Positions 27,208 to 36,250 of a stretch of 64,000 bases of DNA are shown one piece after another. A model generated the notes under the pieces. It searched no databases. It saw only the letters and a list, made by a program, of their open reading frames with translations, and had not been told where the DNA came from. The stretch is from Bacteroidales bacterium UBA6401. GTDB lineage: Bacteria > Bacteroidota > Bacteroidia > Bacteroidales > UBA932. The position numbers and the translations under genes are program-made. The stretch's first letter is position 1, and each line of letters opens with the position of its first letter. The stretch spans positions 34,223 to 98,222 of the forward strand of contig DJPX01000029.1 of assembly GCA_002438635.1 (NCBI GenBank), read 5' to 3'.

Positions 27208-28851
27208 TTAGTTCCAAGCCGGATCTGGCTGAGTGTGATTAAATGATGGATTATTTTCTAGTTCCGACTGAGGAATAGGGAATCTATACATCTTCTCCTC
27301 GAAATTTCTTACATTATCGTCTATCATTACATAAGAATATGTAAATGTTCCGTCCTCATTCTTTTCAATTTTCAATCCATGGTTTTGATAATTAGAAAGG
27401 CCAGTAGGGTAATCCTCGTGGGCTATTTCCCAACGGCGAAGATCCCAATACCTCAAGCCCTCAAACGCGAGCTCCACTTTACGTTCCTGTCTAATGGCTG
27501 ACATAAGATCAGCTCCGAATTTGTTCGTATAAGGAAGCCCTACTCTACCGCGAACTTCGCGAAGAATATCATTTGCCATGCTTTCATTAGGAGTCGATGC
27601 CAATGCACAAGCTTCAGCCTTGTTCAATAGAACTTCTGCGTAACGCAAGAAAGTGAATGGCTGGCTGCTTCCCGAAGTAGTGACATCGTAAGACTCATCT
27701 ATAAGTTTACGTAGATAGTATCCGGTCACTGTCTTCCCCTTTGGCTCTTTATCTGTTTTCCAAGTAGCCCAACCATCTGTTCCACCTACGTATGGTTCTA
27801 TCTTACGACCCTTCCAGTCAGACCCATTATAAAGAATGGTAGCATGGAAACGAGGCTCAAGCTGTGCGTATGGAGGTGTTTCTGTAGTAGTTCCGTGCCA
27901 TTTGCTCCAGTTAGGGTATCCACCCGTTGCAAGTTCATAACTTTCCACTATTTCCTGTGTCGGAACACCATACGCTCCACCATTTTGACCTACTATAGCA
28001 TAATCACCGCCAGGTGTATAAAGGAAATTAAACTCGTGCGTAACACCATCCTTTTGACTGAAAAGATACTGAAGAATGGCTTCTTTACTACCTTGTTTGA
28101 AAGCGTCAGAGTAATTTTCCTCGAGAGAATATCCGAGTTCTTTTACTTTGTCTGCCGCTGTAATTACAGCGTCGTAGCGCTTAGCATAAAGCATGGCGCG
28201 AGTGGTAAATGCATACGCCGTTCCTTTATTAAGACGACCATTTGATGATGCAGGAGCAGGTAAGTTCTCACTTGCAAAGGCCAAATCTTCCTGGATAAGG
28301 TCCCAAGCCTGTTCTTCTGTTCCAAGAGGAGCATCTTTACGGATTTCCGACAATTCTTTATATACTATCACATCCTTATAGCGCTTTACAAGCTCAAAAT
28401 AAAGGAATGCACGCATAAACCGAATTTCAGCTTCAAGACGTGGCTTGTCAGTGTCTGGCATGCTGCCATATTTGGCCATATCAGAAAGAGATTCATTACA
28501 TTTTCTAATAGCTGTATACAGTGTAACCCAGTATCCGAAATAAGAATCTACATAACTAGCCGTAAGAACCTGCCCACCATAAGAAGCCTCTGATGGAATG
28601 TAGCAATACTGATTATAATTACATGAAGTATACTTCATCTCATCTGTAAGAGATTCTGTTAGGCCTAGTCCAGTAGGGACAGAATTCAAATCCCATATAT
28701 AACTATATAAATAGTTTATCTCATATTCGGCATTTGCAGTTGTGCTCCACATTACCTGTGGGGAAACCCTATCCGTAGGGGTCATATCCAAAAAACCGTT
28801 ACAAGAGCATAGAGCAAATGCGCTCAAAACAAAAATTGCTATCTTTTTCAT
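27208..28851 (-). CDS. SusD/RagB-type glycan-binding lipoprotein (locus B)
   Basis: A 547-residue outer-membrane lipoprotein: ALCSC lipobox, NGFLDMTPTDRVSP, helical repeats with IRFMRAFLYFELVKRYKDVIV near 142-162, and the signature IRQERKVELAFEGLRYWDLRRWE near 450-473. It pairs with the SusC upstream across a 10-base gap and is expected to hold the glycan released or captured by the locus B enzymes. Confidence 0.95.
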   Translation of the reverse strand: MKKIAIFVLSAFALCSCNGFLDMTPTDRVSPQVMWSTTANAEYEINYLYSYIWDLNSVPTGLGLTESLTDEMKYTSCNYNQYCYIPSEASYGGQVLTASYVDSYFGYWVTLYTAIRKCNESLSDMAKYGSMPDTDKPRLEAEIRFMRAFLYFELVKRYKDVIVYKELSEIRKDAPLGTEEQAWDLIQEDLAFASENLPAPASSNGRLNKGTAYAFTTRAMLYAKRYDAVITAADKVKELGYSLEENYSDAFKQGSKEAILQYLFSQKDGVTHEFNFLYTPGGDYAIVGQNGGAYGVPTQEIVESYELATGGYPNWSKWHGTTTETPPYAQLEPRFHATILYNGSDWKGRKIEPYVGGTDGWATWKTDKEPKGKTVTGYYLRKLIDESYDVTTSGSSQPFTFLRYAEVLLNKAEACALASTPNESMANDILREVRGRVGLPYTNKFGADLMSAIRQERKVELAFEGLRYWDLRRWEIAHEDYPTGLSNYQNHGLKIEKNEDGTFTYSYVMIDDNVRNFEEKMYRFPIPQSELENNPSFNHTQPDPAWN

Positions 28852-28861
28852 AACCTTTCTC

Positions 28862-31800
28862 CTAGAATGTTAAAGTGATTCCACCCATTACAAGTCTCTG
28901 CTGCGGGTAATAACCATTGTTGACTCCTGGAGACTCAGGGTCAATTCCCTCTGGAAGTCCATCCCAAGTGAAGAGATTCTGACCTTCAACGAATAATCTT
29001 AATGAACTGATACCTACAAGGTCCGTAACTTTCTTAGGAAGAGTATAACCAAGCTGTGCAGTCTTTAAACGAAGGTATTTTCCATCCCTAATCCAGAAAG
29101 TAGAACCTACACCATTATCTCCACCATGTGTAGTGGTAGAAAGGGTAAGACGAGGATATGTTCCTTCCTTATTGTACTCAGAATATGCACCCTGAACAAG
29201 ATATAAAGGAGAGTTACCACCTTCTTTAAATGTCTGTGTCCAGATAGTATTGTCATCATATCCATTGTAATATGTTCCAGTAAGAGAAACATCAAAGAGA
29301 GCACCACCTGTGAACTGGGCGTTGAAATCAAACCCATTCCATGTGAAATTAAGGTTAAGACCATAAGTTAAATGAGGGCGATTGCTAAGTCCGAAATATC
29401 CACGGTCGTCAGCATCAATAACTCCGTCACCATTAACATCAACATACTTGATGTCACCTACATTTGGTCTTGTTCCGTACCAAGCGCTATTGTCGATCTC
29501 CTCTTCACTACGGAAAAGCCCATCTGCCTTCCAACAATACAAACTGCCATACTCCGTCCCTACTACTCTCTGGTAATCAGCAATATTAGGCGAGTCCTGG
29601 TACTTTATCCAGCGAGTGCTTGAATAAGTAAGGCTGGCGCTTACATCGTACCAGAATGGTTTTCCTAAAAGATCAAAATGGTTACGATGTGTCAAGAGAA
29701 TATCCACACCTTTGGAATCTATGGCATTATAATTGGCCCAAGTCGAATAGTAACCGCCCATTGAAGGAGGATAACCAGAACCCTGATATGTTAGCATATC
29801 ATAGGTGTAATTATAGAATCCGTCGATTTCTGCTCCCAACAGACCATCCCACATAGTAAGGTCGAAGCCGACATTGTAACTAAGCGTCTTCTCCCAAGTA
29901 AGGTTTGTGTTCGCGATACCGGAAGTGGTATATGAAGGGAACATTCCATTAGGATAAATTACATTAATTGATTTACTATATGTACTTAAGAACATATATT
30001 CGCTCACGGAGTCGTTACCTAACAATCCGACCGAAGCACGAAGTTTCAAGTCATCTACGGCATCTTGGTTTTGCATAAATGGCTCCTTGGAGATTCTCCA
30101 GCCAAGTGATGCAGACGGGAAGAAACCCCAACGATTCTTCGCCATTCCGGCAAACTTATAAGATCCATCGTAACGTCCTGTGAACTCAGCAAGATATTTC
30201 TCATCATAGTCATAACGAAGACGACCTACATAACCCGCACTACGAGAAGCACTGCTCCATCCACTTACAGGGCTGTTTGTAGGAATACCATTTGAGAGTT
30301 CCGGAAGTTCAGTAAAAGGAAGACTCTTCACATAAGCAGAAAGACCATTACCTTTATATTGACGAGCTTCAGCAAGAAGAAGTGCATCGACATTATGCTT
30401 TCCAAAGCTTCTTACAAAACTTGTACTCACCTGCCCCACAGCAGATTGAGAGAAAGAAGTACCCTCTCCGAGATTATTCACATTATCGCTGATATGAGGA
30501 TTATCCGTTCTCTTAGACCATACCCATTCCCCTTGAGAGTCCTTGCTATGCCACATCATTGTATATGGCTTACTCAAGTTCTTATTATAACTCAAAGAAT
30601 AGTCAAATGATCCGGAAGCCTTAAAGCTCAATCCCTTAATAAAAGGAACTCGGTAGTTAAGGGAAGCATTGGCAGACATTCCGGCGCCACGTGTTTCCTT
30701 ATAACCGGATTCATAAATAGCCGCAAGAGGGCTCACAAGCATACTCTGGTTATTTTGTTTAGCACCAGTGTAATATCCTTCATATTTAACAGGAAGATAT
30801 GGGTGCATCTGTACCGCTTGACGGCCAATTGAGAACCAACCGACTTCGTAACCAGCATCGCTATCGGAACCTCCTGAAAGGAAAGCCGGAGTATGACGAT
30901 TAGACATCACACCACTCACACCGAGTTTGAAATCGAGATTTTTAGCGATTTCACTTTCGAGATTTGCTCTGATATTATATCTCTTATAGTAGAAATTGTC
31001 AATGTTACCTTGCTGGTCCATATAACCAAATGAAGCAAAATAACGATGCTTATCTGTTCCTCCCTGAACGGTAACATTGTGCTTCTGGTTAGAACCTGTC
31101 CCGAAAACGAGATCTATATAATTCACATTGTCCCATCCATCATCAGGATCTCCATTGGTAATCAAGTCTATTACCTCTTTCGAGAAATAAGGAGTATAAT
31201 CCTCCGGACTTGAAATTTCACCATTGGCCATTAAATCCATCATTTCAGCCACGTTATAGTAGCGTGCAAATTCCTCACCATTCATAAACTGTGGGAAATT
31301 GGCATTCATCGAAGCACCAAATGAGGCATTGTAAGTGATTTTCGCATCTCCTTTTTCTCCCTTCTTTGTGGTAATGATTATGACACCACCTGCAGCAGAG
31401 AGTCCATAGACAGCAGCGGATGCACCATCCTTTAGAACAGAGACGCTCTCAATATCGGCTGGATCTATATCATTAATATTATCCACCGGGAAGCCATCTA
31501 CGACGTAACTAACACCATAAACCGAACCACGAATACGCAGACTCGCCTGGTCAAGGCCAGGTTCTCCAGACTCCTGAACAGAAGATATACCAGGAAGGCG
31601 TCCTGCAAGTACTTGGCTGACATTAGTAGCCGGGGCTTTCAAAAGTTCTTCTCCTTTTATGGCAGATACGGCACTGGTTATGGAAGATTTTTTCTGTTGT
31701 CCATAACCCACGATGACAGCGTCCTCGAGGAAAAGATTATCTTCTTCGAGCATGATGTCAAGACGTTTCTGTCCATTGTAAACTTTTGACACTTTAGTGT

Positions 31801-32029
31801 AACCCAAAAAATAGAATTCGATGGTCTCGCCTTTCACGACAGAAATTTTATAATTTCCATCCCCATCCGAAATGTCTCCACCTTTAATCTGTCCATTTTC
31901 AAGAACAGAAATAGTGACGCCCGGAAGTGGCTGACCATTCGTGTCGGAAATAGTTCCCGTCAAATTCGACTGTGCGAATACTGTGACGCAAGAGACTAAA
32001 AGAGCCACGAAGGCATAATAGAATCGCAT
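28862..32029 (-). CDS. SusC/RagA TonB-dependent transporter (locus B)
   Basis: A 1055-residue outer-membrane transporter. Signal peptide ends VFAQS; carboxypeptidase-regulatory-like domain about 22-100; plug with DAVIVGYGQQKKSSITSAVS, LLKAPATNVSQVLAGRLPG and SVYGVSYVVDGFPVDNIND; barrel ending TLTF. The plug and C-terminal phrases agree closely with the locus A SusC. It heads locus B, 41 bp from the rplQ terminator, with a promoter candidate overlapping that terminator. Confidence 0.96.
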   Translation of the reverse strand: MRFYYAFVALLVSCVTVFAQSNLTGTISDTNGQPLPGVTISVLENGQIKGGDISDGDGNYKISVVKGETIEFYFLGYTKVSKVYNGQKRLDIMLEEDNLFLEDAVIVGYGQQKKSSITSAVSAIKGEELLKAPATNVSQVLAGRLPGISSVQESGEPGLDQASLRIRGSVYGVSYVVDGFPVDNINDIDPADIESVSVLKDGASAAVYGLSAAGGVIIITTKKGEKGDAKITYNASFGASMNANFPQFMNGEEFARYYNVAEMMDLMANGEISSPEDYTPYFSKEVIDLITNGDPDDGWDNVNYIDLVFGTGSNQKHNVTVQGGTDKHRYFASFGYMDQQGNIDNFYYKRYNIRANLESEIAKNLDFKLGVSGVMSNRHTPAFLSGGSDSDAGYEVGWFSIGRQAVQMHPYLPVKYEGYYTGAKQNNQSMLVSPLAAIYESGYKETRGAGMSANASLNYRVPFIKGLSFKASGSFDYSLSYNKNLSKPYTMMWHSKDSQGEWVWSKRTDNPHISDNVNNLGEGTSFSQSAVGQVSTSFVRSFGKHNVDALLLAEARQYKGNGLSAYVKSLPFTELPELSNGIPTNSPVSGWSSASRSAGYVGRLRYDYDEKYLAEFTGRYDGSYKFAGMAKNRWGFFPSASLGWRISKEPFMQNQDAVDDLKLRASVGLLGNDSVSEYMFLSTYSKSINVIYPNGMFPSYTTSGIANTNLTWEKTLSYNVGFDLTMWDGLLGAEIDGFYNYTYDMLTYQGSGYPPSMGGYYSTWANYNAIDSKGVDILLTHRNHFDLLGKPFWYDVSASLTYSSTRWIKYQDSPNIADYQRVVGTEYGSLYCWKADGLFRSEEEIDNSAWYGTRPNVGDIKYVDVNGDGVIDADDRGYFGLSNRPHLTYGLNLNFTWNGFDFNAQFTGGALFDVSLTGTYYNGYDDNTIWTQTFKEGGNSPLYLVQGAYSEYNKEGTYPRLTLSTTTHGGDNGVGSTFWIRDGKYLRLKTAQLGYTLPKKVTDLVGISSLRLFVEGQNLFTWDGLPEGIDPESPGVNNGYYPQQRLVMGGITLTF

Positions 32030-32060
32030 ATAATTTTTAGTGTTAAATATTTATATAGCG

Positions 32061-32090
32061 AAAATATACAAAAAAAGTGGACTTTACAAA
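32061..32090 (-). promoter_or_regulatory. Possible promoter of locus B
   Basis: TATATTTT (32061-32068; one mismatch to TAnnTTTG) lies 18 bases from TTTG (32087-32090) on the minus strand, 31 bases before the SusC ATG. It is embedded in the downstream arm and T-tract of the rplQ terminator, so ribosomal readthrough and locus B initiation compete for the same DNA. Confidence 0.35.
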
Positions 32091-32105
32091 AATAAAGTCC
32101 ACTTT
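32070..32105 (-). terminator. Terminator of the ribosomal protein operon
   Basis: A 13-bp perfect stem (AAAGTGGACTTTA with its complement) and a 6-base loop are followed on the minus strand by a run of T, 26 bases after the rplQ stop. Confidence 0.85.
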
Positions 32106-32130
32106 AATGACACAATTGTATAATTTTTTA

Positions 32131-32619
32131 TTACTCTGCTTTTTCAGCTTCTGGCGCCTGCTCTACTGCAGGAATTTCTGCGGTAGTCGTTTCTGCCTTT
32201 TTAGTACTTCTACGTGTAGTCTTCTTAGCAGCTTTCTTAGTAGTTCCACCAAGTGCAGCTTCATTGAAATCTACAAGCTCGATAAGGGCCATTTCAGCTG
32301 CATCACCAGGGCGAAAACCTACGTGCAAAACACGAGTGTATCCTCCCGGGCGCTGCTCAATCTTAGGTGCAACGACACGGAAAAGTTCACTAACTGCTTC
32401 TTTGTTCTTTAGATAACTGAAAACAATACGACGCGAGTGTGTTGTATCCTCCTTTGATTTAGTAATAAGAGGCTCAACATAGCTCTGAAGTGCTTTCGCC
32501 TTGGCAACAGTCGTAGTGATTCTCTTTTTGAGAATAAGCGAACAAGCCAAATTTGAAAGAAGAGCCTTGCGATGTCCGCTCTGGCGTCCCAGATGATTTA
32601 TTGATTTATTATGTCTCAT
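32131..32619 (-). CDS. rplQ: 50S ribosomal protein bL17
   Basis: Large-subunit protein near the exit tunnel. Starts MRHNKSINHLGRQSGHRKAL with the family core to about residue 115, then a Lys/Thr- and Glu/Ala-rich tail of about 45 residues (KKAAKKTTRRSTKKAETTTA), as often found in Bacteroidota. Last gene of the operon, 3 bases after rpoA. Confidence 0.97.
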   Translation of the reverse strand: MRHNKSINHLGRQSGHRKALLSNLACSLILKKRITTTVAKAKALQSYVEPLITKSKEDTTHSRRIVFSYLKNKEAVSELFRVVAPKIEQRPGGYTRVLHVGFRPGDAAEMALIELVDFNEAALGGTTKKAAKKTTRRSTKKAETTTAEIPAVEQAPEAEKAE

Positions 32620-32622
32620 CTT

Positions 32623-33630
32623 TTATACGTTCTTTTTCTTTGGTTCAATATTATATGCTGTAACATCCATCCCGAACGAAAGTTTATTCTGCGATACAAG
32701 CATATCAATTTCATTTAATGATTTACGCCCAAAATTACGGAACTTCATAAGTTCAGCGCGACTATATGATACAAGATCTGCAAAAGTATCTATATCTGCC
32801 GCTTTTAGGCAATTGAATGCTCTTACTGAAAGTCCGACATCTGAAAGTTTCGTTAAAAGCAGGTGTCTTATACGAAGGCTTTCCTCGTCAAGTTCCTTGC
32901 TGTTTGACTCAACTACATTATCTACAGAGACTTTCTTATCGTCCGTGAATAATCTAAAATGATATATAAGGATGTTCGCAGCATCCTGAAGAGCTTCATC
33001 TGGAGAAATGGATCCGTCGGTAACCACTTCGAGATTTAATTTCTCGTAGTCTGTCTTCTGCTCAACACGCCAGTTTTCAACTGTCCAGTTTACTTTACGG
33101 ATAGGAGTATAGATTGCATCTACAGGAATGGTACCGATAGGAGCATTGTCATCTCTCATCTCATCAGCAGGAACGAACCCGCGACCTTTTGTGATTACAA
33201 GTGAAATTTCCAACTTCACTGATGGTTCGAGAGAGCAGATGTGCTGCTGAGGATTCAACACCACGAAAGAAGACAATCCCTTGGAGATATCCTCTGCCGT
33301 AAACTCATGCTTACCGCTAATGACGATATTTGCTGTCTCAGTCTCGACACCTTCAACCATTCTTTTGAAGCGTACTTGTTTAAGATTCAGGATTATATCC
33401 TGCATGCCCTCTATAACGCCAGGAATAGTCTGGAACTCCTGCGACACACCGGAGATTTTTATCTGACTGATTGCAAAACCCTCCAAAGAAGCGAGCAAGA
33501 TGCGACGAAGGGCGTTACCTATAGTCTGACCGTATCCTGGCTCAAGAGGACAGAATTCGAAACGACCAGTGGTATCAGTGCCTTCGAGCATGATCACCTT
33601 GTCAGGTTTTTGAAATGCTAAGATTGCCAT
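32623..33630 (-). CDS. rpoA: RNA polymerase alpha subunit
   Basis: 335 residues. The alpha-NTD that dimerises and holds beta/beta' covers about 1-230 (GRFEFCPLEPGYGQTIGNAL; RRILLASLEGFAI). The alpha-CTD, about 255-325, has two helix-hairpin-helix motifs (GLSVRAFNCLKAADIDTFAD; FRNFGRKSLNEIDMLV). Normal length and normal place between rpsD and rplQ. Confidence 0.98.
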   Translation of the reverse strand: MAILAFQKPDKVIMLEGTDTTGRFEFCPLEPGYGQTIGNALRRILLASLEGFAISQIKISGVSQEFQTIPGVIEGMQDIILNLKQVRFKRMVEGVETETANIVISGKHEFTAEDISKGLSSFVVLNPQQHICSLEPSVKLEISLVITKGRGFVPADEMRDDNAPIGTIPVDAIYTPIRKVNWTVENWRVEQKTDYEKLNLEVVTDGSISPDEALQDAANILIYHFRLFTDDKKVSVDNVVESNSKELDEESLRIRHLLLTKLSDVGLSVRAFNCLKAADIDTFADLVSYSRAELMKFRNFGRKSLNEIDMLVSQNKLSFGMDVTAYNIEPKKKNV

Positions 33631-33652
33631 ATTCTATAAGGTGTTAAATGTT

Positions 33653-34255
33653 CTACTTAGAGTACAGATCGACGATTAACTGCTCGTTGATGTTTTCTGG
33701 GACCTCAGCACGAACAGGAACATTAAGGAATCTTCCGGTCAATGCCTTATTATCGAACTCAATCCAAGAATACTTTGTGGTACTAGCCACTGCAGCTTGG
33801 ATTACTTCAAGGCTCTTTGATCTCTCACGAACAGCGATAACATCGCCTGCCTTAACTTGAACAGAAGGAATATTGCATACTGTTCCGTTAAGAGTAATGT
33901 GCTGATGGCTAACAAGCTGACGAGCAGCTGCCCTGGTAGGAGCTATGCCCATACGATAAACCACATTGTCAAGGCGGCTTTCGAGAAGTAATATAAGGTT
34001 CTCACCCTTCTGCCCACTTAAACGACAAGCCTTTAAATAGGTGTTATGGAACTGACGTTCGAGAACGCCGTACATGTACTTAACCTTCTGCTTCTCTTTT
34101 AGCTGGTTACCATACTCTTTCGATTTTTTACGTTTAGCGGCTAACCCATGCTGTCCTGGAGGGAAATTTCTCTTTTCAAAATACTTATCACCACCATAGA
34201 TAGGTTCACCGAATTTACGTGCAATTTTGGTACTAGGACCGGTATATCTTGCCAT
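33653..34255 (-). CDS. rpsD: 30S ribosomal protein uS4
   Basis: Primary 16S rRNA-binding assembly protein, 200 residues. MARYTGPSTKIARKFGEPIY start; S4 RNA-binding domain with RLDNVVYRMGIAPTRAAARQ and LVSHQHITLNG near 94-124. It lacks the N-terminal Cys cluster, as in the zinc-free form. In E. coli it represses its own operon; here that is only possible by analogy. Confidence 0.98.
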   Translation of the reverse strand: MARYTGPSTKIARKFGEPIYGGDKYFEKRNFPPGQHGLAAKRKKSKEYGNQLKEKQKVKYMYGVLERQFHNTYLKACRLSGQKGENLILLLESRLDNVVYRMGIAPTRAAARQLVSHQHITLNGTVCNIPSVQVKAGDVIAVRERSKSLEVIQAAVASTTKYSWIEFDNKALTGRFLNVPVRAEVPENINEQLIVDLYSK

Positions 34256-34274
34256 AATACTTAACCTTTAAAAA

Positions 34275-34661
34275 TTAAACTTTACGACGACCTTTAGGAC
34301 GACATCCGTTATGAGGCATAGGAGTAACGTCAATAATCTCCGTAACTGTTATACCTGCATTGTTGATGGTGCGGATAGCAGACTCACGACCTGCTCCCGG
34401 TCCTTTTACATATACCTTTACCTTGCGAAGACCTGCGTCGAATGCTGTCTTTGCGGCATCCTCAGCTGCCATTTGTGCAGCATAAGGAGTATTCTTTTTG
34501 CTTCCTCTGAAGCCACATTTGCCTGCTGAACCCCAGCTTATAACCTGACCCTGGGCATTTGTAAGCGAAACGATGACATTGTTGAAGGTTGATGAAACAT
34601 GGGCCTCGCCATTAGCTTCAACCTTGACAACTCGTTTAGATGTTGTAGTTTTCTTTGCCAT
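34275..34661 (-). CDS. rpsK: 30S ribosomal protein uS11
   Basis: Platform protein of the 30S subunit, 128 residues. Contains AHVSSTFNNVIVSLTNAQGQ, SSGK-like GSAGKCGFRGSKKNTPYAAQ and the conserved end PMPHNGCRPKGRRKV. Lies between rpsM and rpsD as is usual in the alpha part of the cluster. Confidence 0.98.
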   Translation of the reverse strand: MAKKTTTSKRVVKVEANGEAHVSSTFNNVIVSLTNAQGQVISWGSAGKCGFRGSKKNTPYAAQMAAEDAAKTAFDAGLRKVKVYVKGPGAGRESAIRTINNAGITVTEIIDVTPMPHNGCRPKGRRKV

Positions 34662-34674
34662 AATTCATCAATCT

Positions 34675-35052
34675 TTATTTGGTTGCTTTCTTCTTGTTTG
34701 CAACTGTCTTCTTCTTACCCTTTCTTGTGCGGGCATTGTTCTTGGTACTTTGACCACGGACAGGTAGGCCACTACGATGGCGGATTCCGCGGTAGCATCC
34801 TATATCCATAAGACGCTTGATGTCCATCTGAATAGATGAACGAAGTTCACCCTCGATCCTATATTCTGCTGCGATTTCTGCACGGATTGCAGCCACTTGG
34901 GCATCATCCCAATCGCCCACCTTAATTGATGGATCGATACCGCACTTGTTCAGAATCTTCTTGGCAGAAGAACGACCGATTCCGAAGATATAGGTAAGAC
35001 CTATCTCTCCTTGTTTGTTGTTTGGTAAATCAACACCGGCTATACGTGCCAT
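34675..35052 (-). CDS. rpsM: 30S ribosomal protein uS13
   Basis: Head protein contacting tRNA and the 50S subunit, 125 residues. MARIAGVDLPNNKQGEIGLT, YIFGIGRSSAKKIL, and the C-terminal GCYRGIRHRSGLPVRGQSTK followed by a basic tail. Follows rpmJ by 37 bases. Confidence 0.98.
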   Translation of the reverse strand: MARIAGVDLPNNKQGEIGLTYIFGIGRSSAKKILNKCGIDPSIKVGDWDDAQVAAIRAEIAAEYRIEGELRSSIQMDIKRLMDIGCYRGIRHRSGLPVRGQSTKNNARTRKGKKKTVANKKKATK

Positions 35053-35089
35053 AATTATAATTAAATTTTTAGTTTATACTTTTAAACTA

Positions 35090-35206
35090 TTATCCTTGAC
35101 GCATCTTGAACTTAGGGTTCTTCTTGCAGATCACGTAAAGACGACCTTTACGACGAACGATCTTGCAATCCTCGCTGCGCTTCTTGATGGATGTCTTGAC
35201 TTTCAT
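35090..35206 (-). CDS. rpmJ: 50S ribosomal protein bL36
   Basis: A 38-codon gene in the 165-bp gap between infA and rpsM. The translation starts MKVKTSIKKRSEDCKIVRRK and ends KKNPKFKMRQG, a clear bL36 of the type with Cys at 14 and 27 but a CxxC-poor zinc site. It starts 11 bases after the infA stop. The order infA-rpmJ-rpsM-rpsK-rpsD is the usual one. Confidence 0.93.
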   Translation of the reverse strand: MKVKTSIKKRSEDCKIVRRKGRLYVICKKNPKFKMRQG

Positions 35207-35217
35207 ATTACTGAATT

Positions 35218-35436
35218 TTATTTATATCTGAAAGATATTCTACCTTTGGTCAAATCGTAAGGAGAGATTTCAACTCTCACCTTGTCTCCCAGAAGGATAT
35301 GGATAAAGTTCATTCTCATCTTTCCAGAGATGTTGCATAGAAGAACATGTCCATTCTCCAGTTCGACTTTGAACATTGCATTAGGAAGTGTCTCTATAAC
35401 TCTTCCGTCTTGCTCTATTGCTACTTGTTTCGACAT
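35218..35436 (-). CDS. infA: Translation initiation factor IF-1
   Basis: 72 residues, one OB-fold. MSKQVAIEQDGRVIETLPNA and GDKVRVEISPYDLTKGRISF are typical. It binds the 30S A site during initiation. Standard place after map. Confidence 0.98.
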   Translation of the reverse strand: MSKQVAIEQDGRVIETLPNAMFKVELENGHVLLCNISGKMRMNFIHILLGDKVRVEISPYDLTKGRISFRYK

Positions 35437-35448
35437 TGAAATATCACT

Positions 35449-36228
35449 TTAAAAATTGATCTTAGGATCTTTCTCTATAAAATCATAGGTTGATAGTTGC
35501 TCAGCTTTACCGCGACGGACAACAACCGTTAATTCGTAATGAGCAGATTTAGAGCGATCTGAAGTGTGCACTGCCCAGCCATTTCTGTCCAAGTATACAC
35601 CTCGCCCACCAGCATTAATCATAGGCTCAATACATATAACCATTCCATCTACCAAGTGAGTACCTCGTCCGGGACGACCATAGTTAGGAACACCGGGCTG
35701 CTCATGCATTTCCCTTCCTAAGCCGTGGCCCTCCAGTTCACGAACCACTGAAAAACCGAATGATTCCACATACGACTGCACCGCGTATCCGATGTCGCCG
35801 GTTCTGTTGCCTGCTACAGCTGCTCCTATGCCTCTATAGAGGGATTCCTTTGTAACATCAAGCAAACGGCGGGTCTTCGCATCCACCTCCCCGACTGGGA
35901 AAGTGTATGCGGAGTCGCCATTATACCCTTTGTATAGAGTTCCACAATCTACAGAAACTATATCTCCCTCCTTTAAGACATAGTCTGATGGAAATCCATG
36001 AACGACCACGTCATTTACGGAGAGGCAAAGCGCTGCAGGAAAACCTTCATATCCAAGGAAAGAAGGAATAGCTCCATTATCGCGAATAAAAGTCTCAGCT
36101 ACCCTATTCAACTCAAGAGTTGTCACACCTGGGGCAACTATCTTCCCGACTTCTGCCAATGTCTTAGAGACGAGTATGGCATTCTCTCTTAATAGCTCTA
36201 TCTCTTCCTCAGTTTTAGGCTTAACCAT
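35449..36228 (-). CDS. map: Methionine aminopeptidase, type I
   Basis: Removes the N-terminal Met from nascent proteins. 259 residues from ATG 36228, the size of type Ia enzymes. The five metal ligands are visible in order: VDCGTLYKGYNGDSA (two Asp), EGHGLGREMHEQP (His), ICIEPM (Glu) and the final HYELTVVV (Glu). The in-frame start at 36270 would overlap secY and is not favoured; the chosen start is 22 bases after secY. Confidence 0.96.
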   Translation of the reverse strand: MVKPKTEEEIELLRENAILVSKTLAEVGKIVAPGVTTLELNRVAETFIRDNGAIPSFLGYEGFPAALCLSVNDVVVHGFPSDYVLKEGDIVSVDCGTLYKGYNGDSAYTFPVGEVDAKTRRLLDVTKESLYRGIGAAVAGNRTGDIGYAVQSYVESFGFSVVRELEGHGLGREMHEQPGVPNYGRPGRGTHLVDGMVICIEPMINAGGRGVYLDRNGWAVHTSDRSKSAHYELTVVVRRGKAEQLSTYDFIEKDPKINF

Positions 36229-36250
36229 CTTCCTAAAAATTTTCAAAGAA

